Shown in pieces: positions 10,582 to 20,930 of a DNA stretch of 38,361 nt. The stretch covers positions 1-38,361 of the forward strand of contig CAIUBS010000092.1 in NCBI GenBank assembly GCA_903897475.1, written 5' to 3'. Under the pieces are notes generated by a model, which worked only from the letters and a program-made list of their open reading frames with translations, ran no database searches and had not been told where the DNA came from. The translations under genes and the position numbers were made by a program. The stretch's first letter is position 1. Every line of letters starts with the position of its first letter. This stretch comes from an uncultured Actinomycetes bacterium. GTDB taxonomy: Bacteria; Actinomycetota; Actinomycetes; Nanopelagicales; Nanopelagicaceae.

Positions 10582-11685
10582 ATGGCAGATCTATATGAAA
10601 CTCTTGGAGTAGATCGAGATGCAAGTTTTGATGATATTAAAAAGGCATATCGAAAATTAGCTCGGAGTTATCATCCTGACGTTAATCCTGATCCGGCAAT
10701 GGCGGAGAAATTTAAAGCAATTACTGCAGCGTATGAGATATTAAGCGATCCAGATAAGAGACAGAATTATGATGTTGGTGGAAATGGTTTTGGTGGCTTT
10801 AATAGTGGCGGTTTTGGCTTTAGCGACATTATGGATGCTTTTTTTGGCGGTGGGCAACAGCGCGGTCCAAGACCTAGGAATCGACCTGGACAAGATGCAC
10901 TTATAAGAGTTGAAGTGGATTTAAGGGAAGCCACTTTTGGTTGTGAACGAGATTTAAATGTAGAAACCGCAGTCAGTTGCAATAAATGTAATGGAACCGG
11001 ATGTGCGAACAACTCAAAACCTAGGACTTGTGATATTTGTAAAGGAAGAGGTGAAACACAGCAAGTTGCTAGGTCAATTCTTGGTCAGGTAATGACTAGT
11101 AGACCATGCGCAAATTGTCAGGGATTTGGTTCAGTAATAACTGATCCATGCGGTGAATGTGCAGGTGATGGCAGAGTAAGAGCTAGAAAGAGTATTCCAA
11201 TAAAGATCCCTGCTGGTGTCGAAACGGGTAACAGAATTCAACTAAGTGGACAAGGCGAGGTTGGTCCCGGCGGAGGGGCTCCTGGCGATTTATATGTTGA
11301 GATAATTGAAATCCCTCATGAGTTTATTGTTCGGGAGGAAAGTAACCTACATATTTCAGTATCAATTCCTATGGCTGCTGCTGCAATAGGTACTAAAGTA
11401 TTTATAGAAACTTTAGATGGCAAGCAAGAAGTTGAAATTAAAGAGGGTACGCAAAGTGGTTCAACAGTGATCTTAAGAGGGCTTGGTGTGACAAAGCTTA
11501 GAGGTTCTGGAAGAGGCGATTTAATTGTACATATTCAAGTTCTTACACCAACTAAATTAAATAAAGAGCAAAGTGAGTTACTTAGAAAAATCGCTAATCT
11601 ACGAAATGAACCTCTTGATAAAGTAAAGATAAATACAAATGAAGAGCAAGGTTTCTTTGATAAAGTCAGAAGAGCATTTAGATAG
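10582..11685 (+). CDS. dnaJ: Chaperone DnaJ
   Basis: J domain with HPD, G/F region, CxxCxGxG-type zinc repeats. Confidence 0.97.
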   Translation: MADLYETLGVDRDASFDDIKKAYRKLARSYHPDVNPDPAMAEKFKAITAAYEILSDPDKRQNYDVGGNGFGGFNSGGFGFSDIMDAFFGGGQQRGPRPRNRPGQDALIRVEVDLREATFGCERDLNVETAVSCNKCNGTGCANNSKPRTCDICKGRGETQQVARSILGQVMTSRPCANCQGFGSVITDPCGECAGDGRVRARKSIPIKIPAGVETGNRIQLSGQGEVGPGGGAPGDLYVEIIEIPHEFIVREESNLHISVSIPMAAAAIGTKVFIETLDGKQEVEIKEGTQSGSTVILRGLGVTKLRGSGRGDLIVHIQVLTPTKLNKEQSELLRKIANLRNEPLDKVKINTNEEQGFFDKVRRAFR

Positions 11686-12398
11686 TGAGCTATTTATTTT
11701 TTGTTGATGCTATTGACTCCAATACGGTACAAGCACTTGAAGGTGAAGAGGCTCATCATGCGATTAAAGTATTGCGGCTTACTAAAGGGGAGCAATTAGT
11801 ATTGTCAGATGGGAAATCCAGTTGGGTTTCTGGCAAAGTTTCTGAAATAGGAAGAAAATCTCTTGAAATAAGGGTTAACGAGAGAGGAAATATAGAATTA
11901 CCTACGCCAGAATTAATTGTTATTCAAGCATTTACTAAGTCAGATCGAAACAAGGAAATGCTTGAACTTCTAACTGTTTCCGGAGTAAATCAGATCATTC
12001 CATGGGATTCTGAACGTTCAATCAGTAAGTGGCAACCAGATTCGGCCGATAAGTGGATGCTAACTGTTCGGGAGGCTTGTAAGCAGTCAAAACGATTACA
12101 GCTACCAATTATTAGCAATCCCATGAAAATTGAACAAATATCAGGAATATTGAAGAATAATTTTTCAGTTGTTTTTCATGAAAGCTCAGGTAATAAATTT
12201 AGTGGGGTAGAGATTCCAAGTGGAGTTGAAAAAATTTATATAGTTATTGGCCCTGAAGGTGGGATTACTGATTCAGAGATAGAAGTGTTTAAATCATCGG
12301 GAGCAATAATTTCTCGACTTGGAGAGCCTATCTTGCGTTCTGCACACGCTGGATTTGCTGCCCTTTCTGCTTTGCAAACTAAGATTGGAAGGTGGTAG
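11685..12398 (+). CDS. rsmE: 16S rRNA (uridine1498-N3)-methyltransferase RsmE
   Basis: HHAIKVLRL, IGPEGGITDSEIE, LGEPILRSAHAGFAAL SPOUT motifs. Confidence 0.93.
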   Translation: MSYLFFVDAIDSNTVQALEGEEAHHAIKVLRLTKGEQLVLSDGKSSWVSGKVSEIGRKSLEIRVNERGNIELPTPELIVIQAFTKSDRNKEMLELLTVSGVNQIIPWDSERSISKWQPDSADKWMLTVREACKQSKRLQLPIISNPMKIEQISGILKNNFSVVFHESSGNKFSGVEIPSGVEKIYIVIGPEGGITDSEIEVFKSSGAIISRLGEPILRSAHAGFAALSALQTKIGRW

Positions 12399-12400
12399 GT

Positions 12401-12736
12401 ATGGATTGCTTGTTTTGTAAAATTGTAAATGGCAGCATCCCAGCCACTATTGTTAAACAAACTGAAAAAATTACGGCTTTCAACGATATTTCACCGCAGG
12501 CACCAACACATTTATTGATTATCCCTAATATTCATTTTGAGAACATGGGTAAATTATCTGAGGCTGATGAAAAACTATCAGGTGAAATGCTAAGAGAGGC
12601 TTCAGCAATCGCAAAAGACTTAGGTCTAGATAGCTGGCGAATAAACATTAATACGGGTGCAAGCGCAGGTCAGTCGGTATTCCACGCTCACATTCATCTA
12701 CTAGGTGGTCGGACATTCGCTTGGCCACCGGGTTAA
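12401..12736 (+). CDS. HIT family protein (HinT-like)
   Basis: MDCLFCKIVNGSIPA, histidine triad HAHIHLLGG; ATG at 12401 preferred over listed GTG 12392. Confidence 0.92.
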   Translation: MDCLFCKIVNGSIPATIVKQTEKITAFNDISPQAPTHLLIIPNIHFENMGKLSEADEKLSGEMLREASAIAKDLGLDSWRININTGASAGQSVFHAHIHLLGGRTFAWPPG

Positions 12737-12752
12737 ATATAGAATTAGATCA

Positions 12753-13751
12753 ATGGACCCCATAAGCATAAAAGTTCCAACTGTTTTTCCTATGGTCTCT
12801 TTAGTTGGCCCAGGTGATTCATATCTAAGAATTTTAGAGAGTAATTTTCCTCAACTATCGATTACTGTCAGAGGAAATGAAATTTACGTAAATGGTGATG
12901 CAGAGAAAGCCAAAATATTTTCTGAATTAATTGAAGAGTTAATAGCATTGCTACGTTCTGGCCAGAATTTAAACGCAGATATGGTAATCCGTTGCATAGG
13001 AATGATTAATCAGAATCCGACTGAACATCCTGCAGAAGTTTTGTCACTTAATATCCTAAGTAATAGAGGAAAAACAATTCGTCCCAAAACATCCAATCAG
13101 AAGAAGTATGTGGATGCTATAGATGCCAACACAATTACATTTGGAATTGGACCTGCTGGGTGTGGAAAAACTTACTTAGCTATGGCAAAAGCAATTCAGG
13201 CTCTACAAGCAAAGCAAGTTAATAGAATTATTTTAACTAGACCAGCAGTTGAGGCTGGCGAAAGATTAGGTTTTCTACCAGGAACTTTGCACGAGAAAAT
13301 TGATCCATATTTGAGGCCATTATTTGATGCCTTACACGACATGATTGATCAGGATGCTATTCCAAGGTTGATGAATTCGGGAGTAATTGAAGTTGCACCT
13401 CTTGCATATATGCGCGGAAGAACTTTAAACGATGCATTTATTATTCTGGATGAGGCTCAAAATACAACGGCCGAACAGATGAAGATGTTTTTAACCAGAT
13501 TAGGCTTTGGCTCAAAGATGGTAGTCACTGGGGATATTACCCAAGTGGATTTACCAAATAACTCCCATTCGGGTTTAAAAATTGTTCAAGATATTTTGAA
13601 TGCTGTAGATGATATTTCATTCATATATCTCAATGCAGATGATGTTGTACGAAATAGATTAGTTGGAGAGATTGTCACAGCTTATGGAAACTGGGATGAG
13701 AATATTTCCAAATCAACATTTCCAATTAGAAGCGGAAAAGGTGATCGATAA
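12753..13751 (+). CDS. phoH: PhoH-like ATPase
   Basis: FGIGPAGCGKTYLAMAKA Walker A, ILDEAQNTT Walker B, RPAVEAGERLGFLPG; ATG 12753 preferred over listed 12705. Confidence 0.94.
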   Translation: MDPISIKVPTVFPMVSLVGPGDSYLRILESNFPQLSITVRGNEIYVNGDAEKAKIFSELIEELIALLRSGQNLNADMVIRCIGMINQNPTEHPAEVLSLNILSNRGKTIRPKTSNQKKYVDAIDANTITFGIGPAGCGKTYLAMAKAIQALQAKQVNRIILTRPAVEAGERLGFLPGTLHEKIDPYLRPLFDALHDMIDQDAIPRLMNSGVIEVAPLAYMRGRTLNDAFIILDEAQNTTAEQMKMFLTRLGFGSKMVVTGDITQVDLPNNSHSGLKIVQDILNAVDDISFIYLNADDVVRNRLVGEIVTAYGNWDENISKSTFPIRSGKGDR

Positions 13752-13773
13752 TTACTCAAATTGAGTAGCCGAT

Positions 13774-14210
13774 ATGAAAATAGATTTAGAAAATAATTCT
13801 AGTTATGAGTGTAATGATTCAAAGCTGATTTCTCTTGCTGATTTTTCTTTGAATAAATTGGGCATTCACCCTGATTCAGAGCTCGCAATAAGACTTGTAG
13901 ATGAGAATGAAATGGAACAATTACATTTGAAGTGGATGGACCTGCCCGGACCAACTGACGTGATGTCCTTTCCAATGGATGAAATGAAACCCCATACAGC
14001 TGCAAATGGGCCAGGAGTCATTGGCGACATAGTGCTGTGCCCAGCCTTTGCGGAAAAAAATGGCAAACAATCCCTAGCTGAAGAACTGGAGTTATTAACT
14101 GTGCATGGAGTTTTACATCTTTGGGATTTGATCATGAAGATGTTGATGATGAAGTTAAAATGTTTGGATTGCAAGATGAATTTCTAGAACAGTGGAGATC
14201 GATTCAATGA
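13774..14210 (+). pseudogene. ybeY: Endoribonuclease YbeY with apparent single-nucleotide frameshift near 14120-14122 (ORF track stops at 14187)
   Basis: N-terminal YbeY (LPGPTDVMSFPMDE, GDIVLCP, LLTVHGVLHL) then frame changes; adding one T yields [35 protein letters not shown] ending in ATGA overlap with the next gene. Confidence 0.85.
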
Positions 14211-15502
14211 GCATAGAATCTCTATTTTTAATAATTCTGCTATTACTGTTTGCGGGTTTTCTGGCTGGCTGTGAGTCTGCTTTAACCTCACTTTCACGAC
14301 TTTTAATTGAAGAGATTGTTGAAGCCAAACCAAATTATAAGAAAAGATTTGAAAACTTTGTTTCCAATCCCGCCAAATTTTTGAATGTAATACTCTTAGT
14401 TCGCAAAAGTTGTGAATTAACTGCGACCGCATTGGTTGCAACTTTCTTTGTGGAGGGTAGCTCAAATAAAGGGCTATCACTACTGTGGGCGATTTCTTTA
14501 ATGGTTGCCATCTCATATGTAGTTGTAGGAGTTGGGCCAAGAACTTTAGGTAAACAACATGCAATTAAATGGGCAAGACCTGCAATCACAGTAGCTGTTT
14601 TGCTATCTAAACTATTAGGCCCACTTACATCGCTATTAATTGGTATTGGAAATGCTCTGACCCCTGGAAAAGGATTTAAGTCTGGTCCTTTTTCAACCGA
14701 GGCAGAGTTTAGAGATTTGGTTGATCAAGCAAGTGAAAGTGGTTTCGTAGAGGAATCAGAGCGGGAGATGATTCATTCAGTTTTCGATTTAGGTGAAACT
14801 CTGGTGCGAGAACTAATGGTGCCAAGAACTGAAATGGTATGGATAGAGGCTGAAAAAACTGTAAGACAAGGCCTATCACTAGCCCTTCGTTCTGGCTTTA
14901 CTAGAATACCGGTAATTTCAGAAAACTTAGATAATGTTGTGGGTATAGCTTATGTAAAGGATTTAGCTAAGAGAGTTCATGATAATCCAAACTCTGAAGT
15001 CAATGAAAAAGTAGAGGATCATTTGCGTAAGGCAACTTTTGTGCCTGAGAATAAAACTGCTGATGACTTATTAAAGCAGATGCAAAGAGATCAAATACAT
15101 ATGGCAATTGTGGTCGATGAATATGGTGGGACAGCAGGTATCATCACAATTGAAGACATTTTAGAAGAAATTGTTGGTGAAATTGCAGATGAGTATGATG
15201 GCAATGAGATCGAAGAGATCGAATGGCTGGATGAAAAAAAGGCAAGGATTTCAGCTAGATTACATGTTGAAGATTTTGCTGAACAATTTGAAAGTGAATT
15301 TACAGAAGAAGAGATTGAAGATGTTGATTCAATTGGTGGATTAATTGCCAAGCATTTAGGCCGCGTTCCGATACCAGGAAGTACGATCACCGTACCAGGC
15401 TGGAAGTTAACAGCTGAAAGACCTTCAGGTCGCAGACATAGAATTGCCACAGTATTGGTCGAAAAAATTGAAGAATCAGGAAAGCCATCTGATCAGTTGT
15501 AA
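14207..15502 (+). CDS. HlyC/CorC-family CNNM + CBS domain transporter-associated protein
   Basis: N-terminal TM/DUF21 region, REMIHSVFDLGETLVRELMVPRTEM, VVDEYGGTAGIITIEDILEEIVGEIADE, CorC C-terminal domain. ATG 14207 (ATGA overlap) preferred over listed GTG 14192. Confidence 0.9.
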   Translation: MSIESLFLIILLLLFAGFLAGCESALTSLSRLLIEEIVEAKPNYKKRFENFVSNPAKFLNVILLVRKSCELTATALVATFFVEGSSNKGLSLLWAISLMVAISYVVVGVGPRTLGKQHAIKWARPAITVAVLLSKLLGPLTSLLIGIGNALTPGKGFKSGPFSTEAEFRDLVDQASESGFVEESEREMIHSVFDLGETLVRELMVPRTEMVWIEAEKTVRQGLSLALRSGFTRIPVISENLDNVVGIAYVKDLAKRVHDNPNSEVNEKVEDHLRKATFVPENKTADDLLKQMQRDQIHMAIVVDEYGGTAGIITIEDILEEIVGEIADEYDGNEIEEIEWLDEKKARISARLHVEDFAEQFESEFTEEEIEDVDSIGGLIAKHLGRVPIPGSTITVPGWKLTAERPSGRRHRIATVLVEKIEESGKPSDQL

Positions 15503-15511
15503 GATGCTCTA

Positions 15512-16234
15512 ATGCGCATTGTTAGATTTACTGCTCCTGAAAAGTTAGGCATTGGTAGCGATCCATTATTTGGAATTCTTAATGACAAAGACGCAATTTT
15601 ATTACTTCGAGGGGATCCAATTTACGCTGGAATTGTGCCCCAAGATAAGACTGTTAACTTAAGTGAAGTCAAGTTGTTAGCACCAGTTATTCCAAGAAGT
15701 AAGGTAGTTTGTATTGGAAAAAATTATGCCGATCATGCAGCGGAAATGAATTCAGAGGTTCCAAGTGAGCCAGTTATATTTATAAAACCTAATACTTCTG
15801 TAATTGGACCAAATGAAACAATCGTTTGGCCAAAAATGAGTCAAAGAGTTGATCACGAAGCAGAATTAGCAATTGTGATTGGTCGAATTTGTAAAGAGGT
15901 GCCTGCTGAAAAAGCTAAAGATGTTATATACGGGTACACACTAGCTAATGATGTTACGGCTCGTGATTTACAAAAAAAGGATGGGCAGTGGACTCGAGCA
16001 AAGGGTTTTGACACTTTTTGCCCTCTGGGCCCTTGGATAGAAACTGAATTTGTACCGGGAAATCAAAAAATCACAGCGACTTTAGATGGTCAAATAAAGC
16101 AATCCTCACTTCTTTCTGAAATGATCTTTAAAATCCCGCAGATAATTGAGTTTGTTACAAATGTTATGACTCTACTTCCTGGAGATGTGATCTTAACTGG
16201 CACGCCAGCTGGCATTAGCCCCATGCCTGAATGA
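15512..16234 (+). CDS. Fumarylacetoacetate hydrolase family protein, apparently truncated by TGA at 16232 (family-like frame continues to 16303)
   Basis: VVCIGKNYADHAAEM, KPNTSVIGPNETI, VDHEAELAIVIGR, LANDVTARDLQ, GDVILTGTPAGISPMPE* then in frame STISISIDGLGTLTNKVSAHVQ*. Confidence 0.85.
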   Translation: MRIVRFTAPEKLGIGSDPLFGILNDKDAILLLRGDPIYAGIVPQDKTVNLSEVKLLAPVIPRSKVVCIGKNYADHAAEMNSEVPSEPVIFIKPNTSVIGPNETIVWPKMSQRVDHEAELAIVIGRICKEVPAEKAKDVIYGYTLANDVTARDLQKKDGQWTRAKGFDTFCPLGPWIETEFVPGNQKITATLDGQIKQSSLLSEMIFKIPQIIEFVTNVMTLLPGDVILTGTPAGISPMPE

Positions 16235-16292
16235 TCAACGATCTCGATTTCAATTGACGGTTTAGGAACATTAACAAATAAGGTTTCAGCCC

Positions 16293-17756
16293 ATGTCCAA
16301 TAAATCTCAAGTAAGAGTTAGATTTGCCCCTTCACCAACAGGTGATTTGCATGTTGGCAATATAAGAACAGCATTATTTGATTGGGCATACGCCAGACAT
16401 ACTGGTGGAAAGTTAATCTTTCGTATTGAAGATACTGATACAGAAAGAGTTACAGATCAATACATTAAAGCAGCAATTGATACATTAAAGTGGTTGGGAC
16501 TTAATTGGGATGAGGGGCCCGAAGTTGGTGGAGATTTTGGACCTTATTTGCAATCTCAAAGATTAGATATTTATGCCGAGTGGGCGCAAAAGTTTTTAGA
16601 TCAAGGCGATGCTTATCACTGTTACTGCACCTCGGAGGAGCTAGAAGAGCGACGACAGATCCAAATGAAGAATAATAAAGCTCCTGGCTACGATGGAAAG
16701 TGTAGACAGTTATCACCAACACAAGTAGATGAGTACAAGTTAGCAGGTAGAAAACCGGTAATAAGAATGCGAATGCCAACTGGCGAAACTACTTTTGTTG
16801 ATCTAATCAGAGGTGAAGTTAAGTTTGAACATGAATTTGTACCAGATTTCGTTTTAGCTCGGGCCGATGGTTCACCGCTTTATACATTAGCTGTTGCCGT
16901 CGATGATGTTTTAATGAAGATTACTCATGTACTACGCGGTGAAGACTTACTGTCATCAACTCCAAGACAAATTCGCGTTTATCAAGCTATGGGAGTTGAA
17001 GTTAAAGATTATCCACTTTTTGCACACCTTCCATTTGTGATGGGTCAAGATAATGCCAAGCTATCAAAGCGAAATGGAGAGGTATCGATTGCTTGGTATC
17101 GAGAACAAGGTTTCTTGCCCGAGGCAATTTGTAATTATTTGGCACTTTTAGGTTGGTCACCTGGTGATGACAAAGAAAATATAAGTATGCAGGAATTGGT
17201 AAACCTTTTCACCGTAGAGCGGGTTAATAGCAGCCCGGCAAGATTTGATATGAAAAAGCTTGAGGCTATAAATGGCGACAAGATTCGAGCTCTGACGTTA
17301 GAGAAGTTTATGGAGTGGTCACTACCTTTCTTATTGGAATCTAAAGTTATTTCAGGCACTCAAGATGAGTTAGCTGTCATTAAATCTGCCCTGCCAATAA
17401 TCCAAGAGCGAATCATTAAACTTTCGGAAATTCCAGCCATGCTAAATTTCCTATTTGTAAAGGATTTTTCGATTGCACCCGATGAGGTATCCAAAGTAAC
17501 CGATGAGGTATCACAGATGGTTTTGATTACAACCCTTTCAAAGTTAGAGGGGTTAAACAATTGGAACACTAAAGAGATCGAATCTGTTCTCAGAGCGGTG
17601 TTAATAGATGAAATGGGATTAAAACCGAGGGTGGCATTTAGCGCAGTTAGAATTGCAATTACTGGTTCTCATATCTCACCACCTCTATTTGAGTCGCTTG
17701 AGTTGTTGGGTAAGGAGCGTTCAATCCAACGAATTAAGGCGGCAATTTCCAAATAA
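16293..17756 (+). CDS. gltX: Glutamyl-tRNA synthetase
   Basis: RFAPSPTGDLHVGNIRTALFDW, KLSKRNGEVS (KMSKS-like), class I features. Confidence 0.97.
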   Translation: MSNKSQVRVRFAPSPTGDLHVGNIRTALFDWAYARHTGGKLIFRIEDTDTERVTDQYIKAAIDTLKWLGLNWDEGPEVGGDFGPYLQSQRLDIYAEWAQKFLDQGDAYHCYCTSEELEERRQIQMKNNKAPGYDGKCRQLSPTQVDEYKLAGRKPVIRMRMPTGETTFVDLIRGEVKFEHEFVPDFVLARADGSPLYTLAVAVDDVLMKITHVLRGEDLLSSTPRQIRVYQAMGVEVKDYPLFAHLPFVMGQDNAKLSKRNGEVSIAWYREQGFLPEAICNYLALLGWSPGDDKENISMQELVNLFTVERVNSSPARFDMKKLEAINGDKIRALTLEKFMEWSLPFLLESKVISGTQDELAVIKSALPIIQERIIKLSEIPAMLNFLFVKDFSIAPDEVSKVTDEVSQMVLITTLSKLEGLNNWNTKEIESVLRAVLIDEMGLKPRVAFSAVRIAITGSHISPPLFESLELLGKERSIQRIKAAISK

Positions 17757-17798
17757 AATTACTGCAGGGTATTCTTGCCATATTGAAAAATTTAATAT

Positions 17799-17870
17799 TG
17801 GGGTATGGGGTAATTGGTAGCCCTGCTGATTCTGGTTCAGCCTGTCTAGGTTCGAGTCCTGGTACCCCAG
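17799..17870 (+). tRNA. tRNA-Gln (anticodon CTG)
   Basis: Acceptor TGGGGTA/TACCCCA, anticodon stem GCTGA/TCAGC with loop TTCTGGT, T-loop GGTTCGAGTCC. Confidence 0.95.
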
Positions 17871-17891
17871 CGATTAAATGTTTTACTGCAC

Positions 17892-17964
17892 GGCTCCGTC
17901 GTCTAGTGGCCTAGGACTCTGGCTTCTCAAGCCAGCTACGGGGGTTCGAATCCCCTCGGAGCTA
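17892..17964 (+). tRNA. tRNA-Glu (anticodon CTC)
   Basis: Acceptor GGCTCCG/CGGAGCT, anticodon stem CTGGC/GCCAG with loop TTCTCAA, T-arm GGGGGTTCGAATCCCC. Confidence 0.95.
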
Positions 17965-17971
17965 CAAACTG

Positions 17972-18694
17972 TTATTTTTTATTTTTAGCTAAATGCTCAG
18001 TAAGTCGAGCCGCAGTTGCCACAACTGCTGCTGCATGAATTCTTCCTGGCTGTCTGCTTAATCTCTCCATTGGTCCACTAATACTTACTGCTGCTATAAC
18101 TTTATTATTTGGACCGCGAACCGGTGCAGAAACTGATGCAACTCCGGCCTCGCGCTCGCCAACAGATTGTGCCCAACCTCTTCTTCGCACCGCTGCTAAA
18201 TTTGCTGCGGTAAATTTTGCATTTACTAAACCTCGATGAAGTTTTTCCGGATCCTCCCAAGCTAGAAGTATTTGTGCAGCAGAGCCTGCCTGCATAGTTA
18301 GTACTGTTCCAACTGGCACAGAATCTCTTAAGCCAGTTAATCTTTCAGCTGTTGCAACACAAATTCTTAATTCACCTTGTCGTCGATAGAGCTGGGCACT
18401 CTCACCGGTTGCATCTCTAAGTGCAGTTAAGGATGGAACTGCTATAGCAAGCAATTTATCTTCTCCAGCAGCTGCTGCTAATTCGGAGGAGCGCACACCC
18501 AGAATAAATCTTCCTGAAAAATCCCTGGAAACAAGTCGATGATGCTCTAAAGCAACCGCCAATCTATGTGCGGTCGGCCGAGCTATTCCAGTAGTCGAGA
18601 CAAGTTCACTAAGTGATTGTGGGCCGGCTTCAAGGGCAGAGAGTATTTTTACGGCTTTATCTAATACGCCAACTCCGCTATTCTTTCTGTCCAT
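17972..18694 (-). CDS. IclR-family transcriptional regulator (NdgR/LtbR-like, divergent from leuCD)
   Basis: N-terminal w[44 protein letters not shown]; IclR effector domain; position next to leuCD. Start at MDRKNS preferred. Confidence 0.9.
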   Translation of the reverse strand: MDRKNSGVGVLDKAVKILSALEAGPQSLSELVSTTGIARPTAHRLAVALEHHRLVSRDFSGRFILGVRSSELAAAAGEDKLLAIAVPSLTALRDATGESAQLYRRQGELRICVATAERLTGLRDSVPVGTVLTMQAGSAAQILLAWEDPEKLHRGLVNAKFTAANLAAVRRRGWAQSVGEREAGVASVSAPVRGPNNKVIAAVSISGPMERLSRQPGRIHAAAVVATAARLTEHLAKNKK

Positions 18695-18709
18695 ACTCTG
18701 ATAATGCCA

Positions 18710-18724
18710 TCTCACTCTATGAGA
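18710..18724. promoter_or_regulatory. Inverted repeat TCTCA-N5-TGAGA in iclR/leuC intergenic region, candidate operator
   Basis: Perfect 5-bp dyad in the 66-bp divergent intergenic space. Confidence 0.35.
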
Positions 18725-18760
18725 AGCAAATTCAGGCAAAGTGTGAAGGGACAAGATGTA

Positions 18761-20158
18761 ATGGGTAAGACATTAGCGGAAAAGATTTGGGCAGAGCATG
18801 TGGTTAGCTCTACCGCTGGTGAACCCGATTTACTTTACATAGATCTGCATTTAATTCATGAGGTAACAAGTCCACAAGCTTTTGATGGTCTCCGACTTGC
18901 AAATAGAAAAGTTAGAAGGCCAGATTTAACGATTGCAACTGAAGATCATAACGTTCCAACTTTAAACATTGATAAGCCAATTTCTGATCCTGTATCTAAA
19001 TTACAGGTAGATACACTTAGGAAAAACTGCGCTGAATTTGGTGTTCGTATCCACTCTTTGGGAGATGTTGAACAGGGAATTGTTCACGTAGTTGGCCCGC
19101 AATTAGGTATTACTCAGCCTGGAATGACAATTGTTTGTGGAGATTCTCATACCTCAACACATGGTGCATTTGGTGCGTTGGCATTTGGGATTGGAACTAG
19201 CGAAGTAGAGCATGTTTTAGCAACTCAAACTTTGCCTTTGATTAGACCAAAAACTATGGCAATAAATGTTGAAGGAACTCTAAAGCCTGGAGTGACCAGT
19301 AAAGATATTATTTTGGCAGTTATTGCAAAAATAGGCACTGGTGGCGGGCAAGGTTATATTCTTGAATATCGCGGTAGTGCTATTAGGGCCTTGTCTATGG
19401 AAGCTCGAATGACGATATGTAATATGTCCATTGAGGCAGGTGCTAGAGCTGGGCTAATTGCACCTGATCAAACTACTTTCAATTATGTCCAAGGTAAACC
19501 GCATGCTCCAAGTGGCGCAGATTGGGATGCGGCTATTGCTTATTGGAAGACGCTAGTTACAGATGAAGATGCAAAGTTTGATAAAGAGATTTATTTGAAC
19601 GCTGATGAATTAGCTCCATTTGTTACCTGGGGAACAAATCCTGGTCAGGGATTACCATTAAGTGCCTCGGTTCCAAACCCAGCAGATATCGCAAATCCTG
19701 AAGATCGTGGTGCAGCCGAGCGAGCACTTGAATATATGGATTTAAAACCTGGCACACCACTTAAATCAATTAAGGTGGATACGGTTTTTCTAGGTTCTTG
19801 CACAAATGGCAGAATTGAAGATTTAAGGTCGGCAGCAGAGGTGATCAAAGGTAAAAAAATTGCAAACTCACTTCGTTTATTAGTTGTCCCAGGCTCGGCT
19901 CGAGTAAGGCTTCAAGCTGAATCTGAAGGCTTAGATAAAGTTTTTCTGGATGCAGGTGCTGAATGGCGAAGTGCAGGATGTTCAATGTGCTTGGGTATGA
20001 ATCCAGATCAACTAAAACCAGGAGAGCGAGCAGCCTCAACTAGCAATAGAAATTTTGAAGGTAGGCAAGGTAAGGGTGGACGTACTCACTTGGTAAGCCC
20101 ACTTGTTGCAGCAGCTACTGCACTTAAGGGCACCTTATCTTCTCCGGCGGATCTATAA
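18761..20158 (+). CDS. leuC: 3-isopropylmalate dehydratase large subunit
   Basis: [75 protein letters not shown] 18761 preferred over 18704. Confidence 0.97.
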   Translation: MGKTLAEKIWAEHVVSSTAGEPDLLYIDLHLIHEVTSPQAFDGLRLANRKVRRPDLTIATEDHNVPTLNIDKPISDPVSKLQVDTLRKNCAEFGVRIHSLGDVEQGIVHVVGPQLGITQPGMTIVCGDSHTSTHGAFGALAFGIGTSEVEHVLATQTLPLIRPKTMAINVEGTLKPGVTSKDIILAVIAKIGTGGGQGYILEYRGSAIRALSMEARMTICNMSIEAGARAGLIAPDQTTFNYVQGKPHAPSGADWDAAIAYWKTLVTDEDAKFDKEIYLNADELAPFVTWGTNPGQGLPLSASVPNPADIANPEDRGAAERALEYMDLKPGTPLKSIKVDTVFLGSCTNGRIEDLRSAAEVIKGKKIANSLRLLVVPGSARVRLQAESEGLDKVFLDAGAEWRSAGCSMCLGMNPDQLKPGERAASTSNRNFEGRQGKGGRTHLVSPLVAAATALKGTLSSPADL

Positions 20159-20754
20159 TGGAAAAATTTATTAAACATACCGGTAGCGCAGTGCCGCTTC
20201 GTCGAAGCAATGTCGATACTGATCAAATTATCCCTGCGGTGTATCTAAAGCGGATCACCAAAAGCGGATTTGAGGATGGCTTGTTTGCTGCTTGGCGAAG
20301 TGATCCAGCGTTTGAGCTGAATCAGCCTCAGTATAAATCTGCGACTATTTTGGTCGCCGGTCCAGATTTTGGAACTGGCTCTTCTCGTGAACATGCAGTT
20401 TGGGCGTTACAAAATTATGGCTTTAAAGTAGTTTTATCTAGCCGATTTGCCGATATTTTTAGGGGTAACTCACAGAAAGCAGGATTGCTTACGGTAATTT
20501 TGCCACAAGATGAAATTGAAAATATATGGAAAGCGATCGAAGCTAAACCTGATACCTCAATTACCGTTGATCTTGAGAGCAAAACTGTGACCTATGGTTC
20601 AACAACTTTGAATTTTGCTATCGATGATTACACTCGTTGGCGCCTAATGGAGGGTCTAGATGACATCGGCTTGACCCTTACCAAGATAGAACAGGTTTCA
20701 AATTTTGAAGAAAAAAGAGCTAGTTTTAAGCCTAAAACACTGCCTATTCGCTAA
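20158..20754 (+). CDS. leuD: 3-isopropylmalate dehydratase small subunit
   Basis: [43 protein letters not shown]. Confidence 0.97.
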   Translation: MEKFIKHTGSAVPLRRSNVDTDQIIPAVYLKRITKSGFEDGLFAAWRSDPAFELNQPQYKSATILVAGPDFGTGSSREHAVWALQNYGFKVVLSSRFADIFRGNSQKAGLLTVILPQDEIENIWKAIEAKPDTSITVDLESKTVTYGSTTLNFAIDDYTRWRLMEGLDDIGLTLTKIEQVSNFEEKRASFKPKTLPIR

Positions 20755-20759
20755 ATTAA

Positions 20760-20784
20760 AACTCTAAAGTAATTATTTAGAGTT
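20760..20784. terminator. Hairpin downstream of leuD (AACTCTAAA-7 nt-TTTAGAGTT)
   Basis: 9-bp perfect inverted repeat just after leuD stop; no clear U tract. Confidence 0.4.
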
Positions 20785-20888
20785 ACGCGAAAACTGCAAA
20801 AAACCTTGATTTACTTTAATAATTTGAATGCGACACACCGAATTAATTAATCAAAGTATTTCGCATCACCCCATAGATTAACCCTTAG

Positions 20889-20904
20889 TTAAGCAAATGC
20901 TTAA
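20889..20904. repeat. Inverted repeat TTAAGCA-AA-TGCTTAA upstream of hup
   Basis: Perfect 7-bp palindrome 26 nt upstream of hup ATG. Confidence 0.5.
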
Positions 20905-20930
20905 TGTTTACGCATAAATAAGGGGATTAA

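Noticed and set aside
16232-16234. UGA recoded as glycine (alternative genetic code)
   Set aside because: dapF (stop 850-852) and plsC (stop 22205-22207) end normally at TGA in overlap junctions, GGA is used freely for Gly, and no other gene in the window contains in-frame TGA. A point mutation or error is more likely.
17481-17515. Short imperfect tandem repeat GATGAGGTATC in gltX
   Set aside because: Two in-frame copies coding for DEVSKVTDEVSQ in a variable helix; no evidence of functional repeat.
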